From Pseudooceanicola atlanticus (GTDB lineage Bacteria; Pseudomonadota; Alphaproteobacteria; Rhodobacterales; Rhodobacteraceae): a DNA stretch of 64,000 bases. Made by a program: the position numbers and the translations under genes. Below the pieces are notes generated by a model. The model saw only the letters and a list, made by a program, of their open reading frames with translations, was not told the DNA's origin and did no database searches. Positions 35,468-44,031 of the stretch are shown here, piece by piece (position 1 is the first letter of the stretch; every line of letters starts with the position of its first letter). The stretch spans positions 62,001-126,000 of the forward strand of contig NZ_AQQX01000003.1 of assembly GCF_000768315.1 (NCBI RefSeq), read 5' to 3'.

Positions 35468-35871
35468 ACCACGCGGGCCCGCAGGAACGGCACGATCTGG
35501 TCCTGCACCACAGCCGACAGGTTGCGATCCGTCGCGCCGCCCAGGTCCAGCCAGAGCAATTCCTCGATCTCCGAACAGGCGGCGACCTCTCCGGGTGCGC
35601 CGCCTTCGTAAAGTTTCACCTGCACGATCCGGTGGCTCTGTCCCGCGGCGGGGGCGGAAAACGTGCCGACATAGCTCAGGCCGCCCCGGTCCAGCCGCAT
35701 CCCCAACTCTTCCTCGATCTCACGCTCCAGCGCGGCGATGTCATCGGCATCCCCGGCCTCGACCTTGCCGCCGGGGATCTGGAACACGTCGCTGCCCCGG
35801 CTGCGCGCCAGCAGCAGCCGGCCCTCGCGCAGAACGCAAAGGCCGACCTTGTTGATCGGGGTCCGGCTCAT
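35464..35871 (-). CDS. Nudix hydrolase
   Basis: 135 residues. The Nudix box is GGKVEAGDADDIAALEREIE followed by EELGM: compared with G-x5-E-x7-R-E-x2-E-E-x-G, the first Glu is Asp and the spacing to R-E is one residue longer. MutT/NTP-pyrophosphatase type; substrate unknown. It is the last of nine closely packed minus-strand genes (9 bases after the DUF3830 gene), but a housekeeping role independent of the catabolic genes is possible. Confidence 0.82.
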   Translation of the reverse strand: MSRTPINKVGLCVLREGRLLLARSRGSDVFQIPGGKVEAGDADDIAALEREIEEELGMRLDRGGLSYVGTFSAPAAGQSHRIVQVKLYEGGAPGEVAACSEIEELLWLDLGGATDRNLSAVVQDQIVPFLRARVV

Positions 35872-35880
35872 GCCCGCCCC

Positions 35881-36294
35881 TCAGGCCAGTTCGAAAGAGA
35901 TGTCATGCGCGCCCTTCCACAGCACGGAATTGCCCAGCGTCTTGAGGTTCTCCAACCCGCTGGTCAGGGTGATGAAGTGGTTGCCCGCCAGTTGTCCCAT
36001 CTTGGACGAGAAATCGACCCCGCCATAGGCCAGCAGGATCTCGGTCTCGCTGATCCCGCCGGGATACAGGATGATGTGGCCGGGCGCCGGGTGGCTGGTG
36101 TGGTTTTCGTAGCCGACGCCGAAATCCTCGTCGCCCAGCGGGATCCACACGCCCTCGCCCGACCAGCGCACATGCACGATCTTGCCCTTGTAGGGCATGA
36201 CCTTGCGAAAGGCGGCGACGGTCTGCGGCGCGTCGGCCTCTTCGAAATGGCCGCCGAAGGTAAAGTCTCCGGCTTTGACGATCAGGTTGCTCAT
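35881..36294 (-). CDS. DUF3830 cyclophilin-like protein
   Basis: 137-residue DUF3830 protein with a small cyclophilin-like beta barrel and no signal peptide. Conserved-looking pieces are HVRWSGEGVWIPLGD, SHPAPGHIILYPGG and ILLAYGGVDFSSKMG. Family members are often found with catabolic hydrolases and transporters, and the SHPAPG loop is the likely ligand site. It starts 12 bases after the ring-opening amidohydrolase, so a direct role in the same pathway is probable, but the reaction is not known. Confidence 0.8.
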   Translation of the reverse strand: MSNLIVKAGDFTFGGHFEEADAPQTVAAFRKVMPYKGKIVHVRWSGEGVWIPLGDEDFGVGYENHTSHPAPGHIILYPGGISETEILLAYGGVDFSSKMGQLAGNHFITLTSGLENLKTLGNSVLWKGAHDISFELA

Positions 36295-36306
36295 GGTCCT
36301 GTCCTT

Positions 36307-37389
36307 TCAGGAAGTCTTGTAAATCATTGCGCAGGGCCCGCCACCGGACGGCCCCTGATGTTCCGCCCCGCCCGAGACGAAAAGCTCTGTAAACCCGGTC
36401 AGGCCTGCCAGCAAACCGCCGGTGAAGCCACGGGCATGACGCGTCGCCGACAGGTCGCTGTCCTCCAGCATGACATGCCGCGCGCCCCGGATCATCCCGT
36501 CGGGTGAGGCTTCGGTCTTGGCCAGGACGGCCAGAACCTGCGTCTGCGAGGGTGGCGTCAATTGCGCGCGGAACCCCGGCTCGACCAGGTCCAGCAGGTC
36601 TGCCACGGACCCGGCATCTATGGCATCCCGCATCACCGCGTGACCGATCCTGAGATCGCCGGCCCAATCCGCGGACTGGCCCATCACCACGACCTCGCAG
36701 GCGGTCAGCTCGACCCCCGCGGAACAGGAGGCACGGGCGGACCACAGGGACCAATCCTGCCCGATCACCGCGTCGCTCAGCTGCTCCGGCGCGACCTCTC
36801 CCAGGGCCAGTGCGACACCCAGGGCGGACGCCCCGCGCGACAGCCCCATGCTTTTCAACGTATCCGTCGTGGCCACGTCCCCGCCCGCCGCCGCGATCCG
36901 CTCGGAGGTCAGCAAGGGGCACTTGATCTGCACGAAATGCACGTCGGCGGCATAGGTAATCCCGGCCTTGCGCATGGCGTCGCGGGTGGCATCCCGCACC
37001 GCCTGGACCTGCGCCATCCGACCGATGGCCTGCGGCGGCAGCGACGCGGTCAGGCTTGCGGCAAAGGCCAGGGCGGGCGGGCCATCCGGCCCCTCGCCCT
37101 CTTCCAGCACGATCCAGTGCGGGGACAGACCGCCTTCTGTTCCGCCTGACATGACCATGGGCAGTGCCCCCAGCACGTCATCCGACAGGTAGGGCGCCAG
37201 GGCCAGCCGAAGGCTCTGCACCGCGTAGCCACGGGTGAAATCGTTCACGCAGCCATTGCCCTCGGTCTTGCCCAGCACCGCGCGGAGGCCGGCAGGGTCG
37301 ATCCGCCCCGCCTCGATCTCCGCCACCAGGGCCGACGCATCGTCCGGCCCCGCCATCGGCAGGCGATGCACGATCGCCCGGCGTTTCAT
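36307..37389 (-). CDS. Ring-opening amidohydrolase (barbiturase/cyanurate hydrolase family)
   Basis: 360 residues of the barbiturase/AtzD family, which opens cyclic imide rings such as barbituric or cyanuric acid. Three internal repeats each supply a Lys and a Ser: K41 (GKTEGNG) with S81 (MSGGTEGG), K156 (QIKCPLL) with a Ser in SCSAGVE (221-223), and K291 (AKTEASPDG) with S339 (VSGGAEHQGP). All expected dyads are present, so it should be active. Barbiturase and cyanurate hydrolase cannot be separated from the sequence alone. Start overlaps the permease stop (ATGA). Confidence 0.88.
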   Translation of the reverse strand: MKRRAIVHRLPMAGPDDASALVAEIEAGRIDPAGLRAVLGKTEGNGCVNDFTRGYAVQSLRLALAPYLSDDVLGALPMVMSGGTEGGLSPHWIVLEEGEGPDGPPALAFAASLTASLPPQAIGRMAQVQAVRDATRDAMRKAGITYAADVHFVQIKCPLLTSERIAAAGGDVATTDTLKSMGLSRGASALGVALALGEVAPEQLSDAVIGQDWSLWSARASCSAGVELTACEVVVMGQSADWAGDLRIGHAVMRDAIDAGSVADLLDLVEPGFRAQLTPPSQTQVLAVLAKTEASPDGMIRGARHVMLEDSDLSATRHARGFTGGLLAGLTGFTELFVSGGAEHQGPSGGGPCAMIYKTS

Positions 37390-38147
37390 TGCACCTCCTT
37401 GCGCATCGCCCAGCCGGCCATGCGGCGTTCGATGACCGAAAAGATCGCGTAAAGCGACATGCCCATCACCGCCAGCACCATCAGCCCGGCAAAGACCAGC
37501 GGCACGTTGAAGGACGACGCGGCGATCATCATCAGGTTCCCCACCCCCTTGTTGGAGGCCACGGTTTCCGCGATCACCGACCCAACGAAGGACAGCGTGA
37601 TCGCCACCTTCAGCGAGGCGAAGAAATAGGGCATCGACCGGGGCAGCCCGACATTGCGCAGGATCTCCATCTTCGTGGCCTTGAGCGAGCGCATGACGTC
37701 TTCCAGCTCCGGCTCGACCGTGGCGATGCCGGTGGCGACGTTCACCACGATGGGGAAGATGCAGATGATCATCGCGGTCAGGATCGCGGGTACCGTGCCG
37801 GCCCCGAACCACAGAACGAAGATCGGCACGACCGCGACCTTGGGCACAGACGAGATCCCAACGAGCAGCGGATAGGCCGTCTTGTAGGCCAGTTTCGAAG
37901 ACCCGATCAGCACGCCGAGGCTCAGCCCGATGGCCACGCCGAAGGCAAAGCCCACCATCGTGGTGTAGAAGGTCTGCCAGGCATGAGGCCAAATGGCCGG
38001 CGCATATTTGACCAGCGCCGCCACGATCTGGGTCGGGCGCGGCAGGACCAGTTCGGATATCCCCGCCATCAGGCAGAAGAGTTCCCAGACGACAAAGACG
38101 CTGACAATCAGCAGCGCGGGCGCGATTTTTTCCATTGTGCGGGTCAT
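37386..38147 (-). CDS. ABC transporter permease (SsuC/TauC-like)
   Basis: 253-residue inner-membrane permease with about six helices, BPD-type. The coupling loop to the ATPase is the EPELEDVMRSLKATKMEILRNV region with the family's EAA-like pattern, and KVAVVPIFVLWFGAG is typical of the nitrate/sulfonate/pyrimidine branch. Works with the adjacent ATPase and the periplasmic binding protein three genes upstream. Starts inside the ATPase stop (4-base overlap). Confidence 0.9.
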   Translation of the reverse strand: MTRTMEKIAPALLIVSVFVVWELFCLMAGISELVLPRPTQIVAALVKYAPAIWPHAWQTFYTTMVGFAFGVAIGLSLGVLIGSSKLAYKTAYPLLVGISSVPKVAVVPIFVLWFGAGTVPAILTAMIICIFPIVVNVATGIATVEPELEDVMRSLKATKMEILRNVGLPRSMPYFFASLKVAITLSFVGSVIAETVASNKGVGNLMMIAASSFNVPLVFAGLMVLAVMGMSLYAIFSVIERRMAGWAMRKEVQ

Positions 38148-38959
38148 GCCGCGTCCTCCGTCCGGCCGACCGGCGCATGGACGATCTGGCCGCGCAAATC
38201 CTGCACGAGAGAGACGAAATCGCTCTCGAAGGTGATGTCGATGGGCCGCGGCCGGGCAAAGGGCACGGCGCGATCCTCGATGATGCGGCCAGGGCGTGCG
38301 CTCATCACGCAGACCCGGCTGGCCAGGTAGGCGGCCTCGCGCAGGTCGTGGGTGACCAGCATCACGGTGATGCCCCGGTCCAGCCAAAGCGCCTGCAATG
38401 TCTGCCACAGCTCTTCGCGGGTGAACTGGTCCAGCGCACCGAAGGGTTCGTCCAGCAGCAGCAGATCCGGGTCATGGATCAGCGCCCGGCACAGGTTGGC
38501 GCGCTGCATCATCCCGCCCGACAATTGCCAGGGGCTCTTGTCGGCGAAATCCAGCAACCCGACCTGGGCCAGCAGGTCATCCACCCGGTCGCGATATTCC
38601 CCGCCCTTCTTGGCGCGGAAATCGGCCTTGAAGGGCGGCACGATCTTCAGCGGCAGCATCACGTTTTCCCGCACACTCATCCAGGGCAGCAGCGACGCGC
38701 TCTGAAAGGCCATTCCGACGCGCATGGGCTTCGCACCCAGCTCGCGCCCGCCGAACAGGATGGTGCCGCTGGTGGGCTCCAGCAATTCGCTGACCAGCTT
38801 CAGGATCGTGGACTTGCCACAGCCCGACGGGCCGACCAGCGCCACGAAATCGCCTTTCGCGATGGTCAGGTCCGTGGGCACCAGTGCCTCGGTCTGGTCG
38901 GGGCCCTGACCATAGGTCACCCCCACCTTCTGCAATTCGACAATCGGCACCTGTTTCAT
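38144..38959 (-). CDS. ABC transporter ATP-binding protein (SsuB/TauB-like)
   Basis: 271 residues. Walker A GPSGCGKST, Q-loop FQSASLLPW, signature LSGGMMQRANLCRAL (Met where Gln is usual), Walker B LLLLDEPFGALD and H-loop VTHDLREA are all present. Energises the permease for uptake of an organic nitrogen or ring compound. Start overlaps the amidohydrolase stop. Confidence 0.93.
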   Translation of the reverse strand: MKQVPIVELQKVGVTYGQGPDQTEALVPTDLTIAKGDFVALVGPSGCGKSTILKLVSELLEPTSGTILFGGRELGAKPMRVGMAFQSASLLPWMSVRENVMLPLKIVPPFKADFRAKKGGEYRDRVDDLLAQVGLLDFADKSPWQLSGGMMQRANLCRALIHDPDLLLLDEPFGALDQFTREELWQTLQALWLDRGITVMLVTHDLREAAYLASRVCVMSARPGRIIEDRAVPFARPRPIDITFESDFVSLVQDLRGQIVHAPVGRTEDAA

Positions 38960-40374
38960 GTCACACCTTCCGTCAGCAGGGTTGCGAGGGTCTGGTCCAC
39001 GTTCTTCGGTTCGGGGGTCGGCATCGACTGGATGTCGGTCACCTGCCGGCCATGGCCCACCATGCCGGGACACAGCATGCGGTCCCGTTGCACGAAACGG
39101 CCACGGACCAAAGTGTGAACCGGAGCGCCGACGGTCTTGCGGCCCTCGAAGGGGGTGATCTTGCCGAGGCTGTGCAGATTTTCAGCGCGAATGACCTCTT
39201 CGCGGGCCATGTCGACAGCGGCGATATCCGCATGGGCGCCCACGGCGATCCGGCCCTTCATCGGATACATGCCGAAGGACCGCGCCGGGTTGGCCGAAGA
39301 GATCTTGACGTAATGCTCCAGGCTCATCCGGCCGGCGGCGACCTCGGTCAGCATCAGCGGCATCTGGGTCTCGACCCCCGGAAAGCCGCAATCGGCCTTC
39401 CAGATGATGTCGTTGTGCTTTTCCTCGGGCGTATGGGGGGCGTGGTCGGTGGCGATCATGTCCACCACGCCGGTTTGCAGCGCCTCCCAGATCGCCTTGG
39501 CATCCTTGGGCTCGCGCACCGGCGGGTTGACCCGGATGACGCTGCCCAGCCGGTCGTAATCCTCGGTCGTCAGAAACAGGTAGCAGGGGCAGGTCTCGCC
39601 GGTGATGTCGACCCCGCGCGCCTTGGCCTCGGCCAGCGGCCGCAGCTCTCCGGCCGAGGAGATATGCAGCACATGCACCCGTGCGCCGGTCCATTCCGAC
39701 AGGATCGCGGCGCGGGCCACGGCCTCGATCGCGACGACCTCCGGGCGGGCGGCGATGTGATCCAGCGGCGCATGGCGCCCCGCCGCATCCAGCCGGGCTT
39801 GACGCCATGCCATGATCGACGCGGTTTCCGCATGCAGGGAGATCCGCAGCCCCGAGGGTGCGACGATCTCGAACCCTTCCAGCATCGCCCCGGTCGAGGG
39901 CGACGGCAGGTTGCCGAACGTGTTGCCCATGAAGCATTTGAACGCGTTCACGCCACCATCGATCAGGCCCTGAAGCTCGTCGATATTATCCTCGGCCAGC
40001 AGGCCGTAGATGCCGAAATCGACGCTCGCCTTCTTCGCGCAGTCCTGCTTCTGGCGCAGTTCGGTGACCGACCGCGTTGGCGGGTTCGTGTTGGGCATTT
40101 CAAAGACAGTGGTGACACCGCCCATGGCCGCGGCCTTGGTCCCGGTTTCCCAGTCTTCCTTGTGGGTGTAGCCCGGTTCGCGAAAATGCACATGCGTGTC
40201 GATGGCACCCGGGATCAGGTGCAGGCCGGTGACATCCACCACCTCTGCCCCTGTCCCGTCCAGCGTGCCGGGGGCGGCAATGGCGCTGATCAGCTCACCG
40301 GTGATGGCCACGTCGGCGACCTGCCGGCCGGTCTCGTTCACGACCGTGCCGCCCTTCAGAATAAGGTCTGTCAT
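38956..40374 (-). CDS. Dihydroorotase/allantoinase-like cyclic amidohydrolase
   Basis: 472-residue amidohydrolase with a two-metal TIM barrel. Ligands seen: HVHFREPG (61-68), carboxylated-type K146 (NAFKCFMG), H181 (LHAET), H237 (VLHISS) and D310 (ATDHAPH). The fit is to allantoinase, hydantoinase and type I dihydroorotase, enzymes that open or close cyclic ureides. In this operon it probably acts on a cyclic ureide upstream or downstream of the ring-opening amidohydrolase; housekeeping PyrC is less likely given the context. Starts 7 bases after the SDR gene. Confidence 0.88.
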   Translation of the reverse strand: MTDLILKGGTVVNETGRQVADVAITGELISAIAAPGTLDGTGAEVVDVTGLHLIPGAIDTHVHFREPGYTHKEDWETGTKAAAMGGVTTVFEMPNTNPPTRSVTELRQKQDCAKKASVDFGIYGLLAEDNIDELQGLIDGGVNAFKCFMGNTFGNLPSPSTGAMLEGFEIVAPSGLRISLHAETASIMAWRQARLDAAGRHAPLDHIAARPEVVAIEAVARAAILSEWTGARVHVLHISSAGELRPLAEAKARGVDITGETCPCYLFLTTEDYDRLGSVIRVNPPVREPKDAKAIWEALQTGVVDMIATDHAPHTPEEKHNDIIWKADCGFPGVETQMPLMLTEVAAGRMSLEHYVKISSANPARSFGMYPMKGRIAVGAHADIAAVDMAREEVIRAENLHSLGKITPFEGRKTVGAPVHTLVRGRFVQRDRMLCPGMVGHGRQVTDIQSMPTPEPKNVDQTLATLLTEGVT

Positions 40375-40381
40375 ATTGTCC

Positions 40382-41173
40382 TCACAAAGATGCCCAGCCA
40401 CCGTCGACCGGCAGGTCGACCCCGGTGATCTGGCGCGCGCGATCCGAGGCCAGGAACAGCGTGGCCGAGGCGATATCCTCGTCCGTGCTGACCCGCCCGA
40501 GCGCGTAATCAGAGGCGTGCTTGGCCGCCGCCTCGTCTTCACTGATGCCGTATTGCGCCGCGACCTGCGGCACGACCTTGTCGCGGAACCGCGGCCCGTC
40601 GACCATGCCCGGCGCCACGAGGTTCACGTTGATGTTGTCCGGTCCCAGTTCCAGCGCGAAACTCTTGGTCAGCCCGCGCAGCCCCCATTTGGAGCTGGAA
40701 TAGGCCAGTCGCATCGCCCGCCCGCGCATCCCGAACGTGCCGCCGACATTGACGATCTTGCCTCCGCCCTGCCCCTGCATCACCGGCGCCACGGCGCGGA
40801 TCAGGTTGAAGGGGCCGCGCATGTTCAGGTGCACGATCTCGTCGAACTCCGCCGCCGTCGTTTCGACCCCGGTCTTGCCGATGGGACCAGTTCCGCCGGC
40901 CACGTTGACCAGCACGTCGATCCGGCCAAACCGTGCCAGCACCGCCGCGACAACCTGGTCGACGGCCGCACTGTCGGTCACGTCGCAGGCAAAGATCTCG
41001 GCCGCGACGCCCAGGGTGCCGGCCTCGCCCTGCACCGGCGCGATGGCCTCGACATCCCGGCCCAGAAGGGCGAGGTTCGCGCCTTCGCGCGCGAACCCCA
41101 GGGTGATGGCGGCCCCCATGCCCTTGGCCGGGCCGGTGACCACCACCACCTTGTCTTTCAAGTTCAGTTCCAT
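40382..41173 (-). CDS. Short-chain dehydrogenase/reductase
   Basis: 263-residue classical SDR. Cofactor motif TGPAKGMG at about 14-21, NVAGG in the fourth strand, and the active-site Tyr-x3-Lys in YSSSKWG. Ends with ITGVDLPVDGGWASL, typical of FabG-like enzymes. The aspartate after the second strand is not in the NAD-type place (LLGRDVEA), so cofactor choice is unclear. An oxidoreductase step within a hydrolytic pathway suggests that the imported compound is first oxidised or reduced. Confidence 0.9.
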   Translation of the reverse strand: MELNLKDKVVVVTGPAKGMGAAITLGFAREGANLALLGRDVEAIAPVQGEAGTLGVAAEIFACDVTDSAAVDQVVAAVLARFGRIDVLVNVAGGTGPIGKTGVETTAAEFDEIVHLNMRGPFNLIRAVAPVMQGQGGGKIVNVGGTFGMRGRAMRLAYSSSKWGLRGLTKSFALELGPDNINVNLVAPGMVDGPRFRDKVVPQVAAQYGISEDEAAAKHASDYALGRVSTDEDIASATLFLASDRARQITGVDLPVDGGWASL

Positions 41174-41180
41174 CTTGGCG

Positions 41181-42218
41181 TCACAGCAGCTTGTAGATCC
41201 GGTCTTCCGCCGGCGGCAGGAACTCGGGGGTGAACACCTCGGACATGTCCGGCGTGCGCGGCAGGCCGCGTGCTTCGACGACGATGCCGATGGCCCGCTT
41301 GAACCGCTCCTCGTCGGGATTGCCCAGGCCGGTTTCGGCGATCTCGGGCGCGTTCATCTCGTCCTGCAGGGTGGCGATCAGGCGCAGCTTCTCGACCTCC
41401 TTGTCGATCAGCGGTTCGCGCGAGGCGACGGCGTCGATCGCCGCATCCATGTCGGCCAGCGTGTCCTTGATGCCCTCGTTGATCGCCCAGTTCATGCCCT
41501 TGACCAGCTCGGGGTTCTCGGTGGCCAGCGTCTTGGACACGATCATCGCGTTGGAATAGAGGTCCATCCCGTAATCCGAGAACTTGATGAAGCGGATATC
41601 CTCGTCCGGGTTCATCCCCGACAGCATCGCCGAGAACCGGATCGTGTTGACGTAGCCGAAGACGCCCTCGACCTGTTCGGTGCGCAGCATTTGTTCGCGC
41701 AAGTTCGACTTGAAGTTCATGATCTCCACGCCGGACGTGTCGATTCCCGCGACACTGGCGAAGGCCGGGAACAGCTTCAGCGCGCCGTCATTGGCGGACC
41801 CGCCCAGCAGGCGCCCCTCCAGGTCCTTCGCCGTCTTGATGTCGGACGAGGACAGCACCCCCACGGTGAAGGGCGGCGTGTTGTACATCTGGTAGACGTT
41901 GATCGGAGCCTCTTCGGGTTTTTCGGCGGCCAGCTGGATCAGCGCATTCACATCGCCAAAGCCCACGTCATAGGCGCCACCGGCCACCTGGCCCACGGCC
42001 GCGCCGGACCCGCTGCCCTGGTCCATCACCATCTCGATGCCGACCTCGTCGAAATAGCCCTTGTCCTGCGCCAGGAAGAACCAGGCCTGCGGGCCCTGGT
42101 AGCGCCAGTTGAGGATCATGTTCAGCTTGGTCTTGCCCTGCGCGATGGCGGGTGCGGCCAGCGTGGTGGCAAGGCTCGCCCCCGCAAGCTGGGTGAATTG
42201 ACGGCGGTTCAGTTTCAT
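41181..42218 (-). CDS. ABC substrate-binding protein (NMT1/THI5-like)
   Basis: 345 residues. A twin-arginine-style N-terminus (NRRQFTQLAGAS at 4-15) leads to a cleavage site near APAIA-QG, so the protein is periplasmic and may be exported folded through Tat. The body is of the NMT1/THI5 fold, with LNWRYQGPQAWFFLAQDKGY as the family opening and DVGFGDVNALIQLA in the ligand region. Relatives bind pyrimidine precursors, nitrate, sulfonates or riboflavin. Starts 4 bases after the isochorismatase gene. Confidence 0.9.
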   Translation of the reverse strand: MKLNRRQFTQLAGASLATTLAAPAIAQGKTKLNMILNWRYQGPQAWFFLAQDKGYFDEVGIEMVMDQGSGSGAAVGQVAGGAYDVGFGDVNALIQLAAEKPEEAPINVYQMYNTPPFTVGVLSSSDIKTAKDLEGRLLGGSANDGALKLFPAFASVAGIDTSGVEIMNFKSNLREQMLRTEQVEGVFGYVNTIRFSAMLSGMNPDEDIRFIKFSDYGMDLYSNAMIVSKTLATENPELVKGMNWAINEGIKDTLADMDAAIDAVASREPLIDKEVEKLRLIATLQDEMNAPEIAETGLGNPDEERFKRAIGIVVEARGLPRTPDMSEVFTPEFLPPAEDRIYKLL

Positions 42219-42222
42219 TGGT

Positions 42223-42990
42223 TTACTCCTTGTCGGATCTGTCCAGCGCTCTGAGAAGGTCGGCACTGTTTGTGGTGAAGCCATAGAGAAGGCGGATGAG
42301 GTAGAGGATCGCTTCGCCGACCTCGGCCGGCGAAACGGTGGTCGTGGCGTCTTGGACCAGAACGGCGTCATAGCCCTGGAAACAGCCATCCATCAGGGTG
42401 GCGAACACACAGCGGTCGAGATTGACGCCCGCGTAGAATAGCGTCTCGACGCCGTAACGGCGCAGAACCTGGTCCAATTCGTTGTCCCGAAACCCCGACA
42501 GCCGGTGTTTCGAAACCGCGATATCGCCAGGCGCGCGGGTGATGAGGGGATGCGAGGCCGCGCCCCAACTTCCCTCGACCAGGACGGGGCCGGTGGCGAT
42601 CTCGTCGCCATAGCCGGGCAGCGCCCCGCAGCCCGTCGCCTTGTCCAGCACGTTGGCCGGCAGGTTGGCGACATCGGCGCGCACGCCCCAGTTCAGGTGG
42701 ATGACCGGCGCCCCCATCTTGCGGAAGGCATCGGCCACGGCGTTGATGCGCGGCACGATCTCCAGCAGCGGCTCCGGATCGGTGCCACGTTCGGGAAACC
42801 ATCCCCCGTCCGAGAGAAAATCGTTCTGCATGTCCACGATGACAAAGGCGGCGCGCGCCATGTCGATGCGCACCGGGTCCGGCTGTGCGTCAAACGCCAC
42901 GGGGCGCGGCGCGGGACGGTTCCGCAGCAGGGACACGTGATCCCCGTCACGGTGCCATCTGTCGTCATGTCGGGTCGTCGTCGTGGTCAT
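42223..42990 (-). CDS. Isochorismatase-family cysteine hydrolase
   Basis: 255 residues with the Asp-Lys-Cys triad of the cysteine-hydrolase superfamily: D53 (IVDMQNDF), K161 (VSKHRLSGF) and C194 (NLDRCVFATL). Relatives include ureidoacrylate hydrolase RutB, biuret hydrolase and N-carbamoylsarcosine amidase, all of which cut carbamoyl or amide groups from open-chain ureides. That suits a step after ring opening. About 40 extra polar residues precede the core (MTTTTTRHDDRWHRDGD). First gene of the operon, 105 bases from the divergent LysR gene. Confidence 0.88.
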   Translation of the reverse strand: MTTTTTRHDDRWHRDGDHVSLLRNRPAPRPVAFDAQPDPVRIDMARAAFVIVDMQNDFLSDGGWFPERGTDPEPLLEIVPRINAVADAFRKMGAPVIHLNWGVRADVANLPANVLDKATGCGALPGYGDEIATGPVLVEGSWGAASHPLITRAPGDIAVSKHRLSGFRDNELDQVLRRYGVETLFYAGVNLDRCVFATLMDGCFQGYDAVLVQDATTTVSPAEVGEAILYLIRLLYGFTTNSADLLRALDRSDKE

Positions 42991-43059
42991 CGATCTCTCC
43001 TGGTCCTGATCATGGGCAAAGCAGTGCGTAGCTGTCGTCTGCTAAATTTCCACCTCCCC

Positions 43060-43076
43060 GTTGCCGAAAACGCAAC
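43060..43076. promoter_or_regulatory. LysR-type operator between regulator and operon
   Basis: GTTGCCGAAAACGCAAC is an inverted repeat (GTTGC, 7-bp centre, GCAAC) holding the T-N11-A signature of LysR sites. It lies in the 105-base divergent gap, 20 bases before the regulator start. Confidence 0.55.
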
Positions 43077-43095
43077 ACGGGGCTAAGGCTGTGTC

Positions 43096-44025
43096 ATGAG
43101 ACACCTGACCACGTTCCGCACCATCGATGAAATCGCCCGCACCGGTTCGATCCGTGCCGCGGCCGAAATCCTGTCGCAAACGCCCTCAGCGGTGCAGCGG
43201 CGGCTACAGGGATACGAGGACGAGCTGGGCTACCCGATCTTCGAACGCACCTCCAAGGGCGTGCGCCTGAACACGGCGGGTGAATTGGTGATCCTGCATA
43301 TCCGCGAGACGCTGGCCGAAACCGAGCGACTTCAATCGCGCATCGCCGATCTGTCAGGGGTGCGCCGGGGTCATGTCAGCATCGGGTGCAGCCAGGCGCT
43401 CGCCCCCTACTTCCTGCCCCGCGAAATCGCCAGGTTCCAGGCCGACTCTCCCAACGTGACCTTCAGCGTCGAGATCATGGAACATATTGATGTTGCGCGG
43501 AAACTCGACAGTTACGAGATCGACCTGGGAATCGTCTTCGACGAACGCAGCGCGCCGGATTACAAGGTTCTGATGGGGGTGCCGCAATCGCTGCGCGCGG
43601 TGATGGCGCGGGACCATCCGCTGGCGCAATACGACATGCTGCGCCTGCGCCAATGCTACCAGTACCGCCTGATCCTGCCCTTCCGCTGGTTCGGCGGCCG
43701 TGCCCTGATCGAACGCGCGCTGGTCGGCAAGACCTTCGTCAAACCGCCGGTGCTCGAGGCAAATTCCTTCGAGATGCTCAAGGCCCATGTGGCCCTCAGC
43801 GACGCCATCACCTTCCAGATCGAAATCGGCGTGCCCGGCGAGGCCGGTGGAACCGGCGCCGGAGAGGGCGACCTCGTCAGCCGCCCCATTGACCCGCGGG
43901 ACGTGTCCAGCGGGATGCTTTTCGTGGGGCAGAAATGGGAACGCCCCCTGCCCGTCGCGGTCTCGCGGTTTTCCGAACAGATCATCCGCGAATTGGCGGA
44001 CCGTTACGGCACGATCGAGACCTGA
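43096..44025 (+). CDS. LysR-family regulator of the catabolic operon
   Basis: 309 residues: an N-terminal winged helix (FRTIDEIARTGSIRAAAEIL, then PSAVQRRLQGYEDELG) and a periplasmic-binding-like effector domain from about 90. Divergent transcription from the nine-gene operon with a T-N11-A palindrome in between is the usual arrangement for a regulator that senses the pathway substrate or an intermediate. Which one cannot be told. Confidence 0.9.
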   Translation: MRHLTTFRTIDEIARTGSIRAAAEILSQTPSAVQRRLQGYEDELGYPIFERTSKGVRLNTAGELVILHIRETLAETERLQSRIADLSGVRRGHVSIGCSQALAPYFLPREIARFQADSPNVTFSVEIMEHIDVARKLDSYEIDLGIVFDERSAPDYKVLMGVPQSLRAVMARDHPLAQYDMLRLRQCYQYRLILPFRWFGGRALIERALVGKTFVKPPVLEANSFEMLKAHVALSDAITFQIEIGVPGEAGGTGAGEGDLVSRPIDPRDVSSGMLFVGQKWERPLPVAVSRFSEQIIRELADRYGTIET

Positions 44026-44031
44026 GCGACC

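Noticed and set aside
38956-40374. Housekeeping dihydroorotase pyrC
   Set aside because: Residues fit the superfamily, but the gene is embedded in a transporter and ring-hydrolase operon with no pyrimidine-synthesis neighbour such as pyrB.
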